A stretch of DNA of 64,000 nucleotides. It comes from a bacterium. Lineage in GTDB: Bacteria > Pseudomonadota > Alphaproteobacteria > Acetobacterales > Acetobacteraceae. The stretch lies in NCBI GenBank assembly GCA_026224825.1, contig JAMFRO010000067.1, positions 62,001 to 126,000 on the forward strand, in the 5' to 3' direction. The position numbers were made by a program, and so were the translations under genes. The notes below the pieces were generated by a model. The model saw only the letters and a program-made list of their open reading frames with translations. It ran no database searches and was not told the origin of the DNA. Shown here one piece after another: positions 34,993 through 44,684 of the stretch (its first letter is position 1; every line of letters begins with the position of its first letter).

Positions 34993-35571
34993 CTAATTGC
35001 TCTCTGGAGGGTTGGTGGTGGTGAAGGCGATCAGCGCATCGGTGAGGACCAGCTTGGCCTTGCGGATATCGGCGCGCTTGAGCTCGATGGTTTCGTCTTT
35101 TTCCATTTTCAGGCGGACGATTTCGGCATCGGTCTCGGCGAGCTTACCCGTAAAACGCTTGCGCCCGCCGGGGCCGGGAAAATTCAGCTCTATTCTAGCA
35201 TCAAAACCGGCGTAGCGGATATAATCTTTGGTGCGGGTCAGCGGCCGGTCGATGCCGGGCGACGAGACTTCCAGCGTCCAGGCGGTGGAGATCGGGTCTT
35301 CCACATCCATCACGGCGGAGACCAGGCGGGAGACCGCCTCGCAATCGTCCAGGTTGAAGCCGGTGCCATCGGCGCGGTCGGCCATGATCTGCACGGTCGG
35401 GGTCTCGGTGCCCATCACCTGCACGCGCACCAGCTCGTAGCCCTGGCCTTCCAGGGGCTCCATGATGATATCGGCGATGCGGCCTTCGAGGCCGGAGAGT
35501 ACGGGGCGGTTGTCGGACAAGTGGTGCAAAATCCAGTGGGCCAAAAGTAGCGGGCCCAAAAAACGGCTCAA
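34993..35571 (-). CDS. rimP: Ribosome maturation factor RimP
   Basis: RimP helps assemble the 30S subunit. The 192-residue form includes GYELVRVQVMGTETPTVQIM, the family signature YTLEVSSPGIDRPL-like (WTLEVSSPGIDRPL) and a C-terminal SH3-like domain. The first ATG adds about 17 residues not typical of the family; a TTG near 35520 (LSDNRPVLSGLEGRI) may be the true start. It opens the nusA-infB operon. Confidence 0.92.
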   Translation of the reverse strand: MSRFLGPLLLAHWILHHLSDNRPVLSGLEGRIADIIMEPLEGQGYELVRVQVMGTETPTVQIMADRADGTGFNLDDCEAVSRLVSAVMDVEDPISTAWTLEVSSPGIDRPLTRTKDYIRYAGFDARIELNFPGPGGRKRFTGKLAETDAEIVRLKMEKDETIELKRADIRKAKLVLTDALIAFTTTNPPESN

Positions 35572-35580
35572 AAAGCAATA

Positions 35581-35597
35581 AAAAAGGCGGCCTTTTT
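35581..35597 (-). terminator. Probable weak intrinsic terminator after the GSCFA gene
   Basis: AAAAAGG-CGG-CCTTTTT lies in the 135-bp gap between the GSCFA gene and rimP, both on the minus strand. On that strand the stem is followed by more T. Its closeness to the rimP start suggests it could also affect the rimP leader. Confidence 0.45.
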
Positions 35598-35706
35598 AGG
35601 GGCCACCCAGCGAAAAACGGGTAATGATGAGGGGGTACATAGGCGGTTCGGGGGGAAACGGCAAGGGATTTTTTGGGGACGGTCCCGAGGGCTGGTGCCG
35701 GGTGAC

Positions 35707-36774
35707 TCACCCCTGATCCAGCGCCGCCTCATCGCAATGCACCTGCATCAGCGCCCGCATCTGCGCGGAATGGGCATCCCCGGCGGGCAGCGGCGGGGCG
35801 GGTGCCGCGGCGGTAAAGCCGACATAGGCCTCGGCAAATGCCCGCATCACATGCGCCACACCCGGCGGGGCGATGTTGCGCCGGTCCGCCGTATAATAGC
35901 TGCCGGCATCGAATGCCCGGCTGGTAATGATCTCATAGGCCGGAAAATAGCTCACATCCGGCCGGGCCTGCGTCAGCATCTCGGCGGCCACACGCAGCAC
36001 GGATTTGGAATAATTGGTCGCCGCCAGCACATGGGTATCCGCCCGCGCCGTCGCCACCAGCGGCACTGGCGAGACGGTGAGGATGAGCCTGGCCTTCGGG
36101 TTCACCCGCCGCAGCGCGTCGATGAAGCTGGACATGTCAGCCACCACCTCGCTCACCGAAAAATTATGGAACATGTGCCGCGCCGGGTCGAACACGCCGC
36201 CGGAGGTGCCGGGGCAGATGGTGAATACCGCGCCATCCTCGCGCGAGATCCAGGCCTCGGTCAGGCCCAGTGTAAAAACGAGAACGTCCAGCGTTTCGAA
36301 CGCCTGGCGCACGGCGGCGAAATGCTGGGCGCGGTCCAATTGGAACTCCCGGCGGGATAAAAACCCGCCCGGCTGGATCTGCGGCCGGAAGGGGTCGAGG
36401 AAGCGGCCATCAGGCTCGGCCCAGATGTCCTCACGCGGGTGGAACAGGCCGTAGGCGCGGTCGAACAACTGGCGCAACTGGCGCGGGGTGTAGATATTGC
36501 CGTAGCGCGCGGTGAAAGCACCGTAGTTATGCGCCTGGGCCAGCTCGGCCGGGATTATCGTGTGGGCCGGTTCGGTGACCAGATAGTTGAAGCGCAAGGC
36601 CTGCAGCATGCCGCCGATATACTGGGCAAAACAGCTCCCGGCCGTCATCACCGCATGCTCCGGCGTGAGCGTATAGGCTGCGCGCAAAGCCGGGTTCACC
36701 GCCTCCGGCGCCAGATTGGCCACGGAGCGGCGCCAGAACGCGTGGTCCGGCAGGGTGCTGTAGGGTGAGCTCAT
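35707..36774 (-). CDS. GSCFA domain-containing protein
   Basis: A 355-residue member of the GSCFA family, a GDSL/SGNH-hydrolase-related group. The name-giving motif appears as MTAGSCFAQYIGGML (about 43-57), followed by HNYGAFTARYGNIYT, DVLVFTLGLTEAW and LTVSPVPLVAT. The role is probably an esterase or acyl-modifying enzyme, often near polysaccharide genes, but unproven here. The ATG overlaps the stop of the upstream SGNH-like gene (ATGA), a sign of coupled synthesis. Confidence 0.85.
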   Translation of the reverse strand: MSSPYSTLPDHAFWRRSVANLAPEAVNPALRAAYTLTPEHAVMTAGSCFAQYIGGMLQALRFNYLVTEPAHTIIPAELAQAHNYGAFTARYGNIYTPRQLRQLFDRAYGLFHPREDIWAEPDGRFLDPFRPQIQPGGFLSRREFQLDRAQHFAAVRQAFETLDVLVFTLGLTEAWISREDGAVFTICPGTSGGVFDPARHMFHNFSVSEVVADMSSFIDALRRVNPKARLILTVSPVPLVATARADTHVLAATNYSKSVLRVAAEMLTQARPDVSYFPAYEIITSRAFDAGSYYTADRRNIAPPGVAHVMRAFAEAYVGFTAAAPAPPLPAGDAHSAQMRALMQVHCDEAALDQG

Positions 36775-37481
36775 GCCGCCTCGCGCAGGATTTTGGCGAT
36801 GACGGCGCCGCCGTAGAGCGCATTGCCATGCGTCGGGTCGGGATTCCACGCGGCTTCGATCAGCATGCCGTCAGCATCGCACATCTCCGTTGGTACGGTC
36901 ATGAACTCCACGCGGAGCCGGGCACAGATGCCGCGCCAGAACTGCGAATGGAGCCGCCAGAATTTATAGCGCACCAGTGCCGGTGAAACCCCATGCGCGG
37001 CGATGGCATCGCCGAAACTATCCGGGTAGCGGCGGATATGTGCCTCCGAGGGCACCGGCGGCGGCGGTTCCAGATGCACCAGCCGGCCTGGCACCGCGGC
37101 GCGGTAGGCGGCCAGAAGCTCTACATGCGGGGCGCACCATTGCTCCAGCAGCGCCAGTGCCAGCGCCGCCGGCAGCAGCGTGGCGCCGGGCTGCACCGGC
37201 AGCTCGGGGGCGTCCGGCAGCACCACGTCGAACCGCCTTGGGTGGTTGAGCAGGGACATCGCGGCGTGCTCATTGCCGCCGATGACCGCGATATGCAGAT
37301 CGGCCCGCGCATGGTGAAGTTGCTGGACCAAGGGTTGGGTCAGCCGGCCGTTATGCAGCGGTGGCGTGAAGAGCGGGTTATGCAGCCCGGCGAACTCCAT
37401 CGCCACGGGCGGGTGGGTGGCGTCATAGCCGCTGGCGAGGGCGCCGATATGGCTATGGCCGAGCACGAAAATCTTGCGCAT
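36771..37481 (-). CDS. SGNH-like hydrolase partner of the GSCFA protein
   Basis: A 236-residue protein of unknown function with a weak SGNH pattern: FVLGHSHIGAL (block I, with the serine), AVIGGNEH (block III) and NPDPTHGNALYGG near the C terminus, giving a D-x-x-H block V. This suggests the same fold as its GSCFA neighbour, with which it overlaps by 4 bp. Function unknown; a paired esterase/acyltransferase role is an inference. Confidence 0.6.
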   Translation of the reverse strand: MRKIFVLGHSHIGALASGYDATHPPVAMEFAGLHNPLFTPPLHNGRLTQPLVQQLHHARADLHIAVIGGNEHAAMSLLNHPRRFDVVLPDAPELPVQPGATLLPAALALALLEQWCAPHVELLAAYRAAVPGRLVHLEPPPPVPSEAHIRRYPDSFGDAIAAHGVSPALVRYKFWRLHSQFWRGICARLRVEFMTVPTEMCDADGMLIEAAWNPDPTHGNALYGGAVIAKILREAA

Positions 37482-37544
37482 GGGGCAAGATTACAGCAGG
37501 CGGAAACGATGTGCCAGCGCTTCTCATAAACGGGCGCATGCCCA

Positions 37545-37570
37545 TAAAAAACGGCGCCCGAAGGCGCCGT
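37545..37570 (-). terminator. glnA intrinsic terminator
   Basis: On the minus strand ACGGCGCC-TTCG-GGCGCCGT is followed by TTTTTATGGG. The stable UUCG tetraloop and T tract make a clear terminator about 70 bp after the glnA stop. Confidence 0.85.
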
Positions 37571-37586
37571 TCTGTCGTGGACCGCC

Positions 37587-37637
37587 GGGATTCCCGCTTT
37601 CGCGGGAATGACGGTGTGATGGCGGAAATGACGGTGT
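37587..37637. repeat. REP-like palindrome with short direct repeat
   Basis: GGGATTCCCGC-tttc-GCGGGAATGACGG is followed by a second GGAAATGACGGTGTG, so the end of the element is partly duplicated. It lies between the glnA stop and its terminator. Confidence 0.8.
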
Positions 37638-37638
37638 G

Positions 37639-39069
37639 TTAGACCGAGTAGTACATCTCGAACTCGACCGGGTGCGGCGTGTGTTCGAAACGGTACACAT
37701 CCTTCCACTTGAGTTCGATATAGGACTCGATCTGCTCCTTGGAGAACACATCGCCGGCGAGCAGGAACTCGTGGTCGGCTTCCAGGGCGCCCAGAGCTTC
37801 GCGGAGCGAGCCGCAGACCGTCGGGATTTCCTTCAGCTCCTCGGGCGGCAGCTCGTACAGATCCTTGTCCGCCGGATCGCCGGGGTGGATCTTGTTCTTG
37901 ATGCCGTCGATCGCCGCCAGCAGCAGCGCCGAGAAGGACAGATAGGGGTTGGCGGTGGGGTCGGGGAAGCGCACTTCCACGCGCTTGGCCTTGGGGCTCG
38001 TGGTATACGGGATACGGCACGAGGCCGAGCGGTTGCGGGCGGAATAGGCCAGCAGCACCGGGGCTTCAAAGCCCGGGATCAGGCGCTTGTAGCTGTTGGT
38101 GGAGGGGTTGGTGAAGGCGTTGACCGCCTTGGCATGCTTGATGATGCCGCCGATGGCGTACAATGCCAGCTCCGACAGATCCGCATAGCCATTGCCCGCG
38201 AACAGCGGCTTGCCGGATTTCCAGATCGACAGATGGGTGTGCATGCCCGAGCCGTTATCGCCATAGATCGGCTTCGGCATGAAGGTGGCCGTTTTGCCGT
38301 AGGCGTGGGCGACGTTGTGCACCACATACTTGTAGATCTGCATCTGGTCGGCGAGCTTGGTGAGCGTGTTGAACTTGGTGCCAAGCTCATGCTGGCTCTG
38401 CGCCACCTCATGGTGATGCTTCTCGATGACCAGGCCCATCTCACCCATGGTGGAGAGCATCTCGGCGCGCAGGTCGGAATCACCATCCACCGGCTGAACC
38501 GGGAAATAGCCGCCCTTGAGGCCCGGGCGATGGCCCATGTTGCCTTCGGGGTAGTCCTTCAGCGAGGAGCCGGGGCCCTCGATGCTATCCAACTGATAGG
38601 TGCCGAAATTGCCGCCGGTGCCGAACTTCACGCTGTCGAAAATGAAGAACTCGATCTCGGCGCCGATGAAGGCGGTGTCGCCGATGCCGGTGGACTTCAG
38701 ATACTCTTCAGCCTTTTTGGCGGTGGAGCGCGGGTCGCGGATATAGCCCTGGCCGGTGGCCGGCTCCACGATGTCGCAGAACAGGATCAGGCTCGGCTTG
38801 GCCGCGAACGGGTCGAGCACGGCGGAGTCCAGATCCGGCTGCAGGATCATGTCGGACTCGTTGATGGCTTTCCAGCCGGCAATCGAGGAGCCGTCAAACA
38901 TGAAGCCGTCCTTGAGGGAGTCTTCGTCCACGGTGCTGATATGCTGCGCCGTGTGCTGCCACTTGCCCTTGGGATCGGTGAAGCGCAGGTCGACGTATTC
39001 GACCCCGTTCTCCTTGATGAAATTCAGAATCTTCGCGATGCCATCTTCGGCCCCGGCTTTCTTAGCCAT
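37639..39069 (-). CDS. glnA: Glutamine synthetase type I
   Basis: GlnA makes glutamine from glutamate, ammonia and ATP, the main ammonium-assimilation step. The 476-residue GSI subunit shows the metal site in [31 protein letters not shown] and [26 protein letters not shown] carries the tyrosine used for adenylylation, so it is the regulated GSI-beta type. The ATG at 39069 is best spaced from GGGGAA; another ATG lies 6 nt upstream. It follows glnB on the same strand. Confidence 0.97.
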   Translation of the reverse strand: MAKKAGAEDGIAKILNFIKENGVEYVDLRFTDPKGKWQHTAQHISTVDEDSLKDGFMFDGSSIAGWKAINESDMILQPDLDSAVLDPFAAKPSLILFCDIVEPATGQGYIRDPRSTAKKAEEYLKSTGIGDTAFIGAEIEFFIFDSVKFGTGGNFGTYQLDSIEGPGSSLKDYPEGNMGHRPGLKGGYFPVQPVDGDSDLRAEMLSTMGEMGLVIEKHHHEVAQSQHELGTKFNTLTKLADQMQIYKYVVHNVAHAYGKTATFMPKPIYGDNGSGMHTHLSIWKSGKPLFAGNGYADLSELALYAIGGIIKHAKAVNAFTNPSTNSYKRLIPGFEAPVLLAYSARNRSASCRIPYTTSPKAKRVEVRFPDPTANPYLSFSALLLAAIDGIKNKIHPGDPADKDLYELPPEELKEIPTVCGSLREALGALEADHEFLLAGDVFSKEQIESYIELKWKDVYRFEHTPHPVEFEMYYSV

Positions 39070-39117
39070 GCTCATTCCCCGTTGTGAAAAATTAGAGTGA
39101 AAAGATACTCGTTAATG

Positions 39118-39146
39118 AGACAGAGGCGCACCACGCGCCTCTGTCT
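39118..39146. terminator. Perfect 12-bp hairpin between glnB and glnA
   Basis: AGACAGAGGCGC-ACCAC-GCGCCTCTGTCT lies in the 164-bp glnB-glnA gap. No strong T tract follows on the minus strand, so it may act as a partial terminator, processing site or mRNA stabiliser that sets the glnB to glnA ratio. Confidence 0.6.
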
Positions 39147-39233
39147 TGTCTTCGCGCGGCGGGGCCATGTTTAGGCAAGCATGGCCGCCGCGACAATGGC
39201 CTAGTGGGCCCGAGTGGACCCTGAGTTGGGGCC

Positions 39234-39812
<579 letters not shown>

Positions 39813-39849
39813 TCAACCTTGGAATGGGGCCGAATGAGGGGGACCAGCG

Positions 39850-41010
39850 GTGAAGCCAGCCAACGCATTGCTCAGCCAGACGGGCACGACGATTTTCACG
39901 GTTATGTCGGCACTCGCCGTGCAGCACGGGGCGATTAACCTAGGCCAGGGGTTTCCGGATACCGAGGGGCCGGCGGATGTGGTGCAGGCCGCGGCGGATG
40001 CGCTGCTGGACCACCGCAACCAATACCCGCCGTTGAGCGGTGTGCCCGAGCTGAAAGCGGCGGTGGCGGCGGCGAACCAGCGTTTTTATGGGCTGGACAT
40101 CGACCCCGTGGCCGGGGTGTGCGTAACCTCCGGCGCCACGGAGGCCATTACCGCGTGTTTGATGGCGCTGCTGAACCCCGGCGATGAGGTGGTTCTCATA
40201 GAGCCGCTGTACGATACCTATTTGCCCGTGGTGCAGATGCTGGGTGCGGTGGCGCGGCTGGTGCGGCTGGAGCCGCCTGCATGGGAGCTGCCGCGTGAGG
40301 CGCTGGCTGCCGCCTTCGGGCCGAGGACGAAACTGCTGCTGCTCAACTCGCCGATGAACCCCACCGGCAAGGTTTTTACACGCGAAGAGCTGGGCTTCAT
40401 CGCCGGGCTGCTGACGCAGCACGATGCCTATGCCGTTTGCGACGAGGTTTATGAGCATCTGGTGTTCAAGGGTGCGGCACATGTCCCGCTGATGACCCTG
40501 CCCGGCATGGGCGAGCGGTGTTTGCGCATCGGCAGCGCCGGTAAAACGTTTTCGCTCACCGGGTGGAAGGTCGGGTACGTCTCTGGCCCGGCTGAGCTGA
40601 TCGCGCTGGTTACCAAGGCGCACCAGAACCTTACCTTTACCACGGCCCCTAATCTGCAACGTGCCGTGGCCCTCGGCCTGGCTAAACCCGATGATTATTT
40701 TGCGGCCCTGGCCGATGAGCTGCAGGCAAGGCGCGACCTGCTGGAAGCCGGGCTGCAACGCCTGGGTTTTGTCACTTTGCCCGCCGGGGGCAGCTATTTC
40801 ATCACGGCCGACTTCACCGGGCTTGGCTATAACGGCGACGATATCGCCTTCGCCCGCACCATCACCGCCGAGGCAGGTGTGGCCGCCATCCCCGTCTCCG
40901 CCTTCTATGCCGATGCCGGGCCCCGCAACTACGTCCGCTTCGCCTTCTGCAAACAGCCGGCGGTGCTGGAGGAGGCCCTGCGCCGGCTGGAGGTGTGGCT
41001 GTCTAAGTAA
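39850..41010 (+). CDS. Class I/II pyridoxal-phosphate aminotransferase
   Basis: A 386-residue fold-type I aminotransferase. Motifs are TSGATEAITACLMALLNPGD, NSPMNPTGKVFTREEL, CDEVYEHLVF and the PLP lysine in IGSAGKTFSLTGWKVGY. The profile is close to YbdL/kynurenine-oxoglutarate transaminase and to DapC-like enzymes; the substrate cannot be assigned safely. It starts at a GTG and is directly followed by tRNA-His. Confidence 0.88.
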   Translation: MKPANALLSQTGTTIFTVMSALAVQHGAINLGQGFPDTEGPADVVQAAADALLDHRNQYPPLSGVPELKAAVAAANQRFYGLDIDPVAGVCVTSGATEAITACLMALLNPGDEVVLIEPLYDTYLPVVQMLGAVARLVRLEPPAWELPREALAAAFGPRTKLLLLNSPMNPTGKVFTREELGFIAGLLTQHDAYAVCDEVYEHLVFKGAAHVPLMTLPGMGERCLRIGSAGKTFSLTGWKVGYVSGPAELIALVTKAHQNLTFTTAPNLQRAVALGLAKPDDYFAALADELQARRDLLEAGLQRLGFVTLPAGGSYFITADFTGLGYNGDDIAFARTITAEAGVAAIPVSAFYADAGPRNYVRFAFCKQPAVLEEALRRLEVWLSK

Positions 41011-41059
41011 AACCATTGACGGGTGGCCCCCGGGCGCGTTACGAGGCCCCACCCTGGAT

Positions 41060-41136
41060 GGCGGACGTAGCTCAGTTGGTAGAGCGCCGGTTTGTGGTAC
41101 CGGTTGTCGCGGGTTCAATCCCCGTCGTTCGCCCCA
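41060..41136 (+). tRNA. tRNA-His (GTG anticodon)
   Basis: The acceptor arm GCGGACG pairs with CGTTCGC, with the His-specific extra G-1 (41060) opposite C73 (41133) and an encoded CCA at 41134-41136. The D arm is AGCTCAGTTGGTAGAGC, the anticodon stem-loop CCGGTTTGTGGTACCGG has GTG, and the T arm contains GGTTCAATCC. Confidence 0.97.
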
Positions 41137-41175
41137 GGTTTTCCCGCCCCAGGTTTCCCCCCAGGTTTTCCCCCT
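41131..41175. repeat. Tandem repeats of the tRNA-His 3' end
   Basis: Three imperfect units of about 15 bp, GCCCCAGGTTTTCCC, GCCCCAGGTTTCCCC and CCAGGTTTTCCCCC, follow one another. The first includes the tRNA's own CCA end. They could come from slippage, or be the scar of an element that used the tRNA 3' end as an attachment site; no integrase is nearby. Confidence 0.65.
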
Positions 41176-41222
41176 TGTCGCTTTGCCTGTTGCGGCCCAT
41201 CTCTGCGCCTGGCGCAGCATAG

Positions 41223-42230
<1,008 letters not shown>

Positions 42231-42236
42231 AGCGAT

Positions 42237-42341
42237 CCCGTCATTCCCGCGAAGGCGGGAATCTATAACTCCCATGGCCTTGGGAGCCGGAGATCCCCGC
42301 TTTCGCGGGGATGACGGGAATTTTCGCGGGGATGACGGGTA
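42237..42341. repeat. Cluster of facing REP-like palindromes
   Basis: GTCATTCCCGC-gaag-GCGGGAATC (42240-42264) faces GAGATCCCCGC-tttc-GCGGGGATGACGGG (42292-42318), and a third partial copy, TTTTCGCGGGGATGACGGG, follows at once. The pair is joined by an ACTCCCATGGCCTTGGGAG hairpin, so the whole resembles a BIME-type mosaic element. Confidence 0.85.
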
Positions 42342-42349
42342 ATTGGCGC

Positions 42350-42438
42350 TGTAAAAACTTTACAAAACCGGCTGTTTTACGACATCAACCCTTACTGTTT
42401 TACCTTGTTTTTCAGTAAATCCAGTAATTTTTTTACTT
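42350..42438 (+). promoter_or_regulatory. AT-rich regulatory region of aceA with nested inverted repeats
   Basis: The 169 bp before aceA (after the REP cluster) contain TGTAAA-AAC-TTTACA (42350-42364), AAAAC-CGGCT-GTTTT just after it, and TTACTG...CAGTAA followed by a direct CAGTAA copy (about 42391-42437). The A+T content is far above the surroundings. The layout suits operators of a repressor/activator of the glyoxylate shunt; the protein is not identified. Confidence 0.5.
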
Positions 42439-42510
42439 CCTTCCCTAATCGTTAGGTGTATGTGTGCAGTGCAACATATTACCCCTCAACCGCGATCGGA
42501 AGTGAAGACG

Positions 42511-44106
42511 ATGTCCTACCAAGACCATATCAGCGACGTCACCGGGCTGATCTCTGCGAAGAACGGCACCTGGGATGGGATCAGCCCTGAGGCCGTGGCG
42601 CGCATGCGCCTGCAGAACCGCTTCCGCACCGGGCTGGACATTGCCAAATACACCGCCGGGATCATGCGCGCCGATATGGCGGCCTATGATGCCGACCCCG
42701 CCAACTACACCCAGTCGCTCGGCTGTTGGCACGGGTTCATTGCCCAGCAGAAGATGATCTCGATCAAGAAACATTTCGGCACCACCAAGCGCCGGTATAT
42801 CTACCTCTCCGGCTGGATGATCGCGGCACTTCGTTCCGATTTCGGCCCGCTGCCCGACCAGTCCATGCATGAGAAAACCTCCGTGCCGAAGCTGATCGAA
42901 GAGATTTATACCTTCCTGCGCCAGGCCGATGCCCGCGAGCTGGGCCTGCTGTTCCACGATCTGGACGCCGCCCGCACCGCCGGTGATCTGGCGAAGCAGA
43001 AAGAGACCCAGTCCAAGATCGATAATTACGAAACCCATGTCGTGCCCATCATCGCCGATATCGACGCCGGGTTCGGCAATGCCGAGGCGACGTATCTGCT
43101 GGCCAAGAAGATGATCGAGGCTGGCGCCTGCGCGTTGCAGATTGAGAACCAGGTGTCCGACGAGAAGCAATGCGGCCATCAGGACGGCAAGGTGACCGTG
43201 CCGCATGAGGATTTCGTCGCCAAGATCCGTGCGCTGCGCTACGCCTTCCTGGAGATGGGCGTGGAAGACGGCATCATCGTTTCGCGCACCGACTCACTCG
43301 GCGCCGGGCTGACCAAGCAGATCGCCTTCTCCAAGGAGCCGGGCGATATTGGCGACCAGTATAATTCTTTCCTCGATTGTGAAGAGGTCCAGGCCGATGC
43401 TGCCCATAATGGTGACGTTATTATCAATCGCAATGGCAAGCTGCTGCGTCCGAAGCGCCTGCCTTCGAACCTCTACCAGTTCCGTGCCGGTACGGGTGAG
43501 GACCGTTGCGTCCTCGACAGCATCAACGCGCTGAACAACGGCGCCGACCTGCTGTGGATCGAGACCGAGAAGCCGCATATATCGCAGATCGCCGGCATGA
43601 TGGACCGCATCCGTGAAGTCATCCCCAACGCCAAGCTGGCGTATAATAATTCGCCGTCCTTCAACTGGACGCTGAATTTCCGCCAGCAGGTGTTCGATGC
43701 GTATAAGGCCGAGGGCAAGGATGTGTCCGCCTACGACCGCGCGCGGTTGATGAGCGTGGATTACGATGCGACGCCGCTGGGCATCGAGGCCGATGAGCGC
43801 ATCCGCACCTTCCAGGCCGATGCCGCCAAGCGTGCGGGCATCTTCCACCATCTGATCACGCTGCCGACCTACCACACCGCTGCTCTGTCCACTGACAATC
43901 TGGCGAAGGAATATTTCGGCAGCCAGGGCATGCTTGGCTACGTGCTGAACGTGCAGCGCCAGGAAATCCGCCAGGGTATCGCCTGCGTGAAACACCAGAA
44001 CATGTCGGGCTCCGACATTGGTGATGATCACAAGGAATATTTTGCCGGTGAAGCCGCGTTGAAGGCCGGCGGCGCGCATAACACGATGAACCAGTTCGCG
44101 GCGTAA
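42511..44106 (+). CDS. aceA: Isocitrate lyase (long P. aeruginosa-type)
   Basis: AceA splits isocitrate into glyoxylate and succinate, the key step of the glyoxylate shunt. The 531 residues match the long proteobacterial subclass in length and in sequence around the active-site loop KQCGHQDGKVTVPHED, in which the common KKCGH is KQCGH. Other signatures are IADIDAGFGNAEATYLL and YNNSPSFNWTLNFR. The ATG at 42511 follows GGAAGTGAAGACG. No malate synthase gene is in the window. Confidence 0.95.
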   Translation: MSYQDHISDVTGLISAKNGTWDGISPEAVARMRLQNRFRTGLDIAKYTAGIMRADMAAYDADPANYTQSLGCWHGFIAQQKMISIKKHFGTTKRRYIYLSGWMIAALRSDFGPLPDQSMHEKTSVPKLIEEIYTFLRQADARELGLLFHDLDAARTAGDLAKQKETQSKIDNYETHVVPIIADIDAGFGNAEATYLLAKKMIEAGACALQIENQVSDEKQCGHQDGKVTVPHEDFVAKIRALRYAFLEMGVEDGIIVSRTDSLGAGLTKQIAFSKEPGDIGDQYNSFLDCEEVQADAAHNGDVIINRNGKLLRPKRLPSNLYQFRAGTGEDRCVLDSINALNNGADLLWIETEKPHISQIAGMMDRIREVIPNAKLAYNNSPSFNWTLNFRQQVFDAYKAEGKDVSAYDRARLMSVDYDATPLGIEADERIRTFQADAAKRAGIFHHLITLPTYHTAALSTDNLAKEYFGSQGMLGYVLNVQRQEIRQGIACVKHQNMSGSDIGDDHKEYFAGEAALKAGGAHNTMNQFAA

Positions 44107-44127
44107 ACCGCGCGCAACAGCCTGACG

Positions 44128-44163
44128 AAACGGCCCGGAAGTCTCTTCCGGGCCGTTTTATTT
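44128..44163. terminator. Bidirectional intrinsic terminator after aceA
   Basis: AAACGGCCCGGAAG-TCT-CTTCCGGGCCGTTT is a 14-bp stem followed by TATTTTA on the plus strand, with AAA tracts for the minus strand. It serves both aceA and the convergent NTF2-like gene, whose stop codon lies at its edge. Confidence 0.9.
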
Positions 44164-44661
44164 TAGCCGCATGGCGTAGGAGGGGTCGTTGCGGTTCCGC
44201 TCGCCGGTGCGGCTGCCGAAGCCGGGCTGCTGCGGCGGGTTCGTATCGAGCCGGGTGAAATCGAGCAGCATGATGCGCCGGGCAATCCGCCATTCGCCGT
44301 TGCGCCGTTCCATACGGTCTATATAGCGCCCCGAGGCGACGAAATCGCGCTCCGGGCCTTTGTCATCGGCGGCGATGCGATGGGAGGAGATGGTGTAATG
44401 CTCGGCCCAGGCTGCATCGCCATCCACCTCAACCAGTTGGTTGCCGGTGTTGTGCCATGTAACGGCGTACCAGCCCAGAACCTCACGGCCGAGGGCGATG
44501 AATTCATCGACATCGAGCGGCTTGTGCAGCTCGATCACGGCGTCAGCGTGGAAACAGGAGCGCATGAGCTCTTCATCCCTGCGGTCATTGGCCCGGCAAA
44601 AACGAAGATGCACGTCTTTGATTTCGGATTCAGCGATCACATCGTCGATGGTCTTCGGCAT
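44158..44661 (-). CDS. SnoaL/NTF2-like protein
   Basis: A 167-residue NTF2-fold protein (SnoaL-like_4 type) with IKDVHLRFCRANDRRDEELM, SCFHADAVIEL, GNQLVEVDGDAAWAEHY and RRNGEWRIARRIMLLDFTR. Relatives include ring-hydroxylating dioxygenase small subunits, ketosteroid isomerases and dehydratases; activity unknown. The ATG at 44661 follows GTGGAGCACCCC. It is 23 bp downstream of the FkbM gene and probably co-transcribed. Confidence 0.8.
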   Translation of the reverse strand: MPKTIDDVIAESEIKDVHLRFCRANDRRDEELMRSCFHADAVIELHKPLDVDEFIALGREVLGWYAVTWHNTGNQLVEVDGDAAWAEHYTISSHRIAADDKGPERDFVASGRYIDRMERRNGEWRIARRIMLLDFTRLDTNPPQQPGFGSRTGERNRNDPSYAMRLK

Positions 44662-44684
44662 GGGGTGCTCCACTTATATGCGGG

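Noticed and set aside
37545..37637. Possible CRISPR or riboswitch because of stacked hairpins and short repeats
   Set aside because: It is explained by a tetraloop terminator plus one REP-like element; no regular spacers exist.
42237..42341. Possible CRISPR array from repeated GCGGGGATGACGGG
   Set aside because: There are only two full units and one partial unit, in opposite orientations and without spacers; it fits a REP/BIME mosaic.
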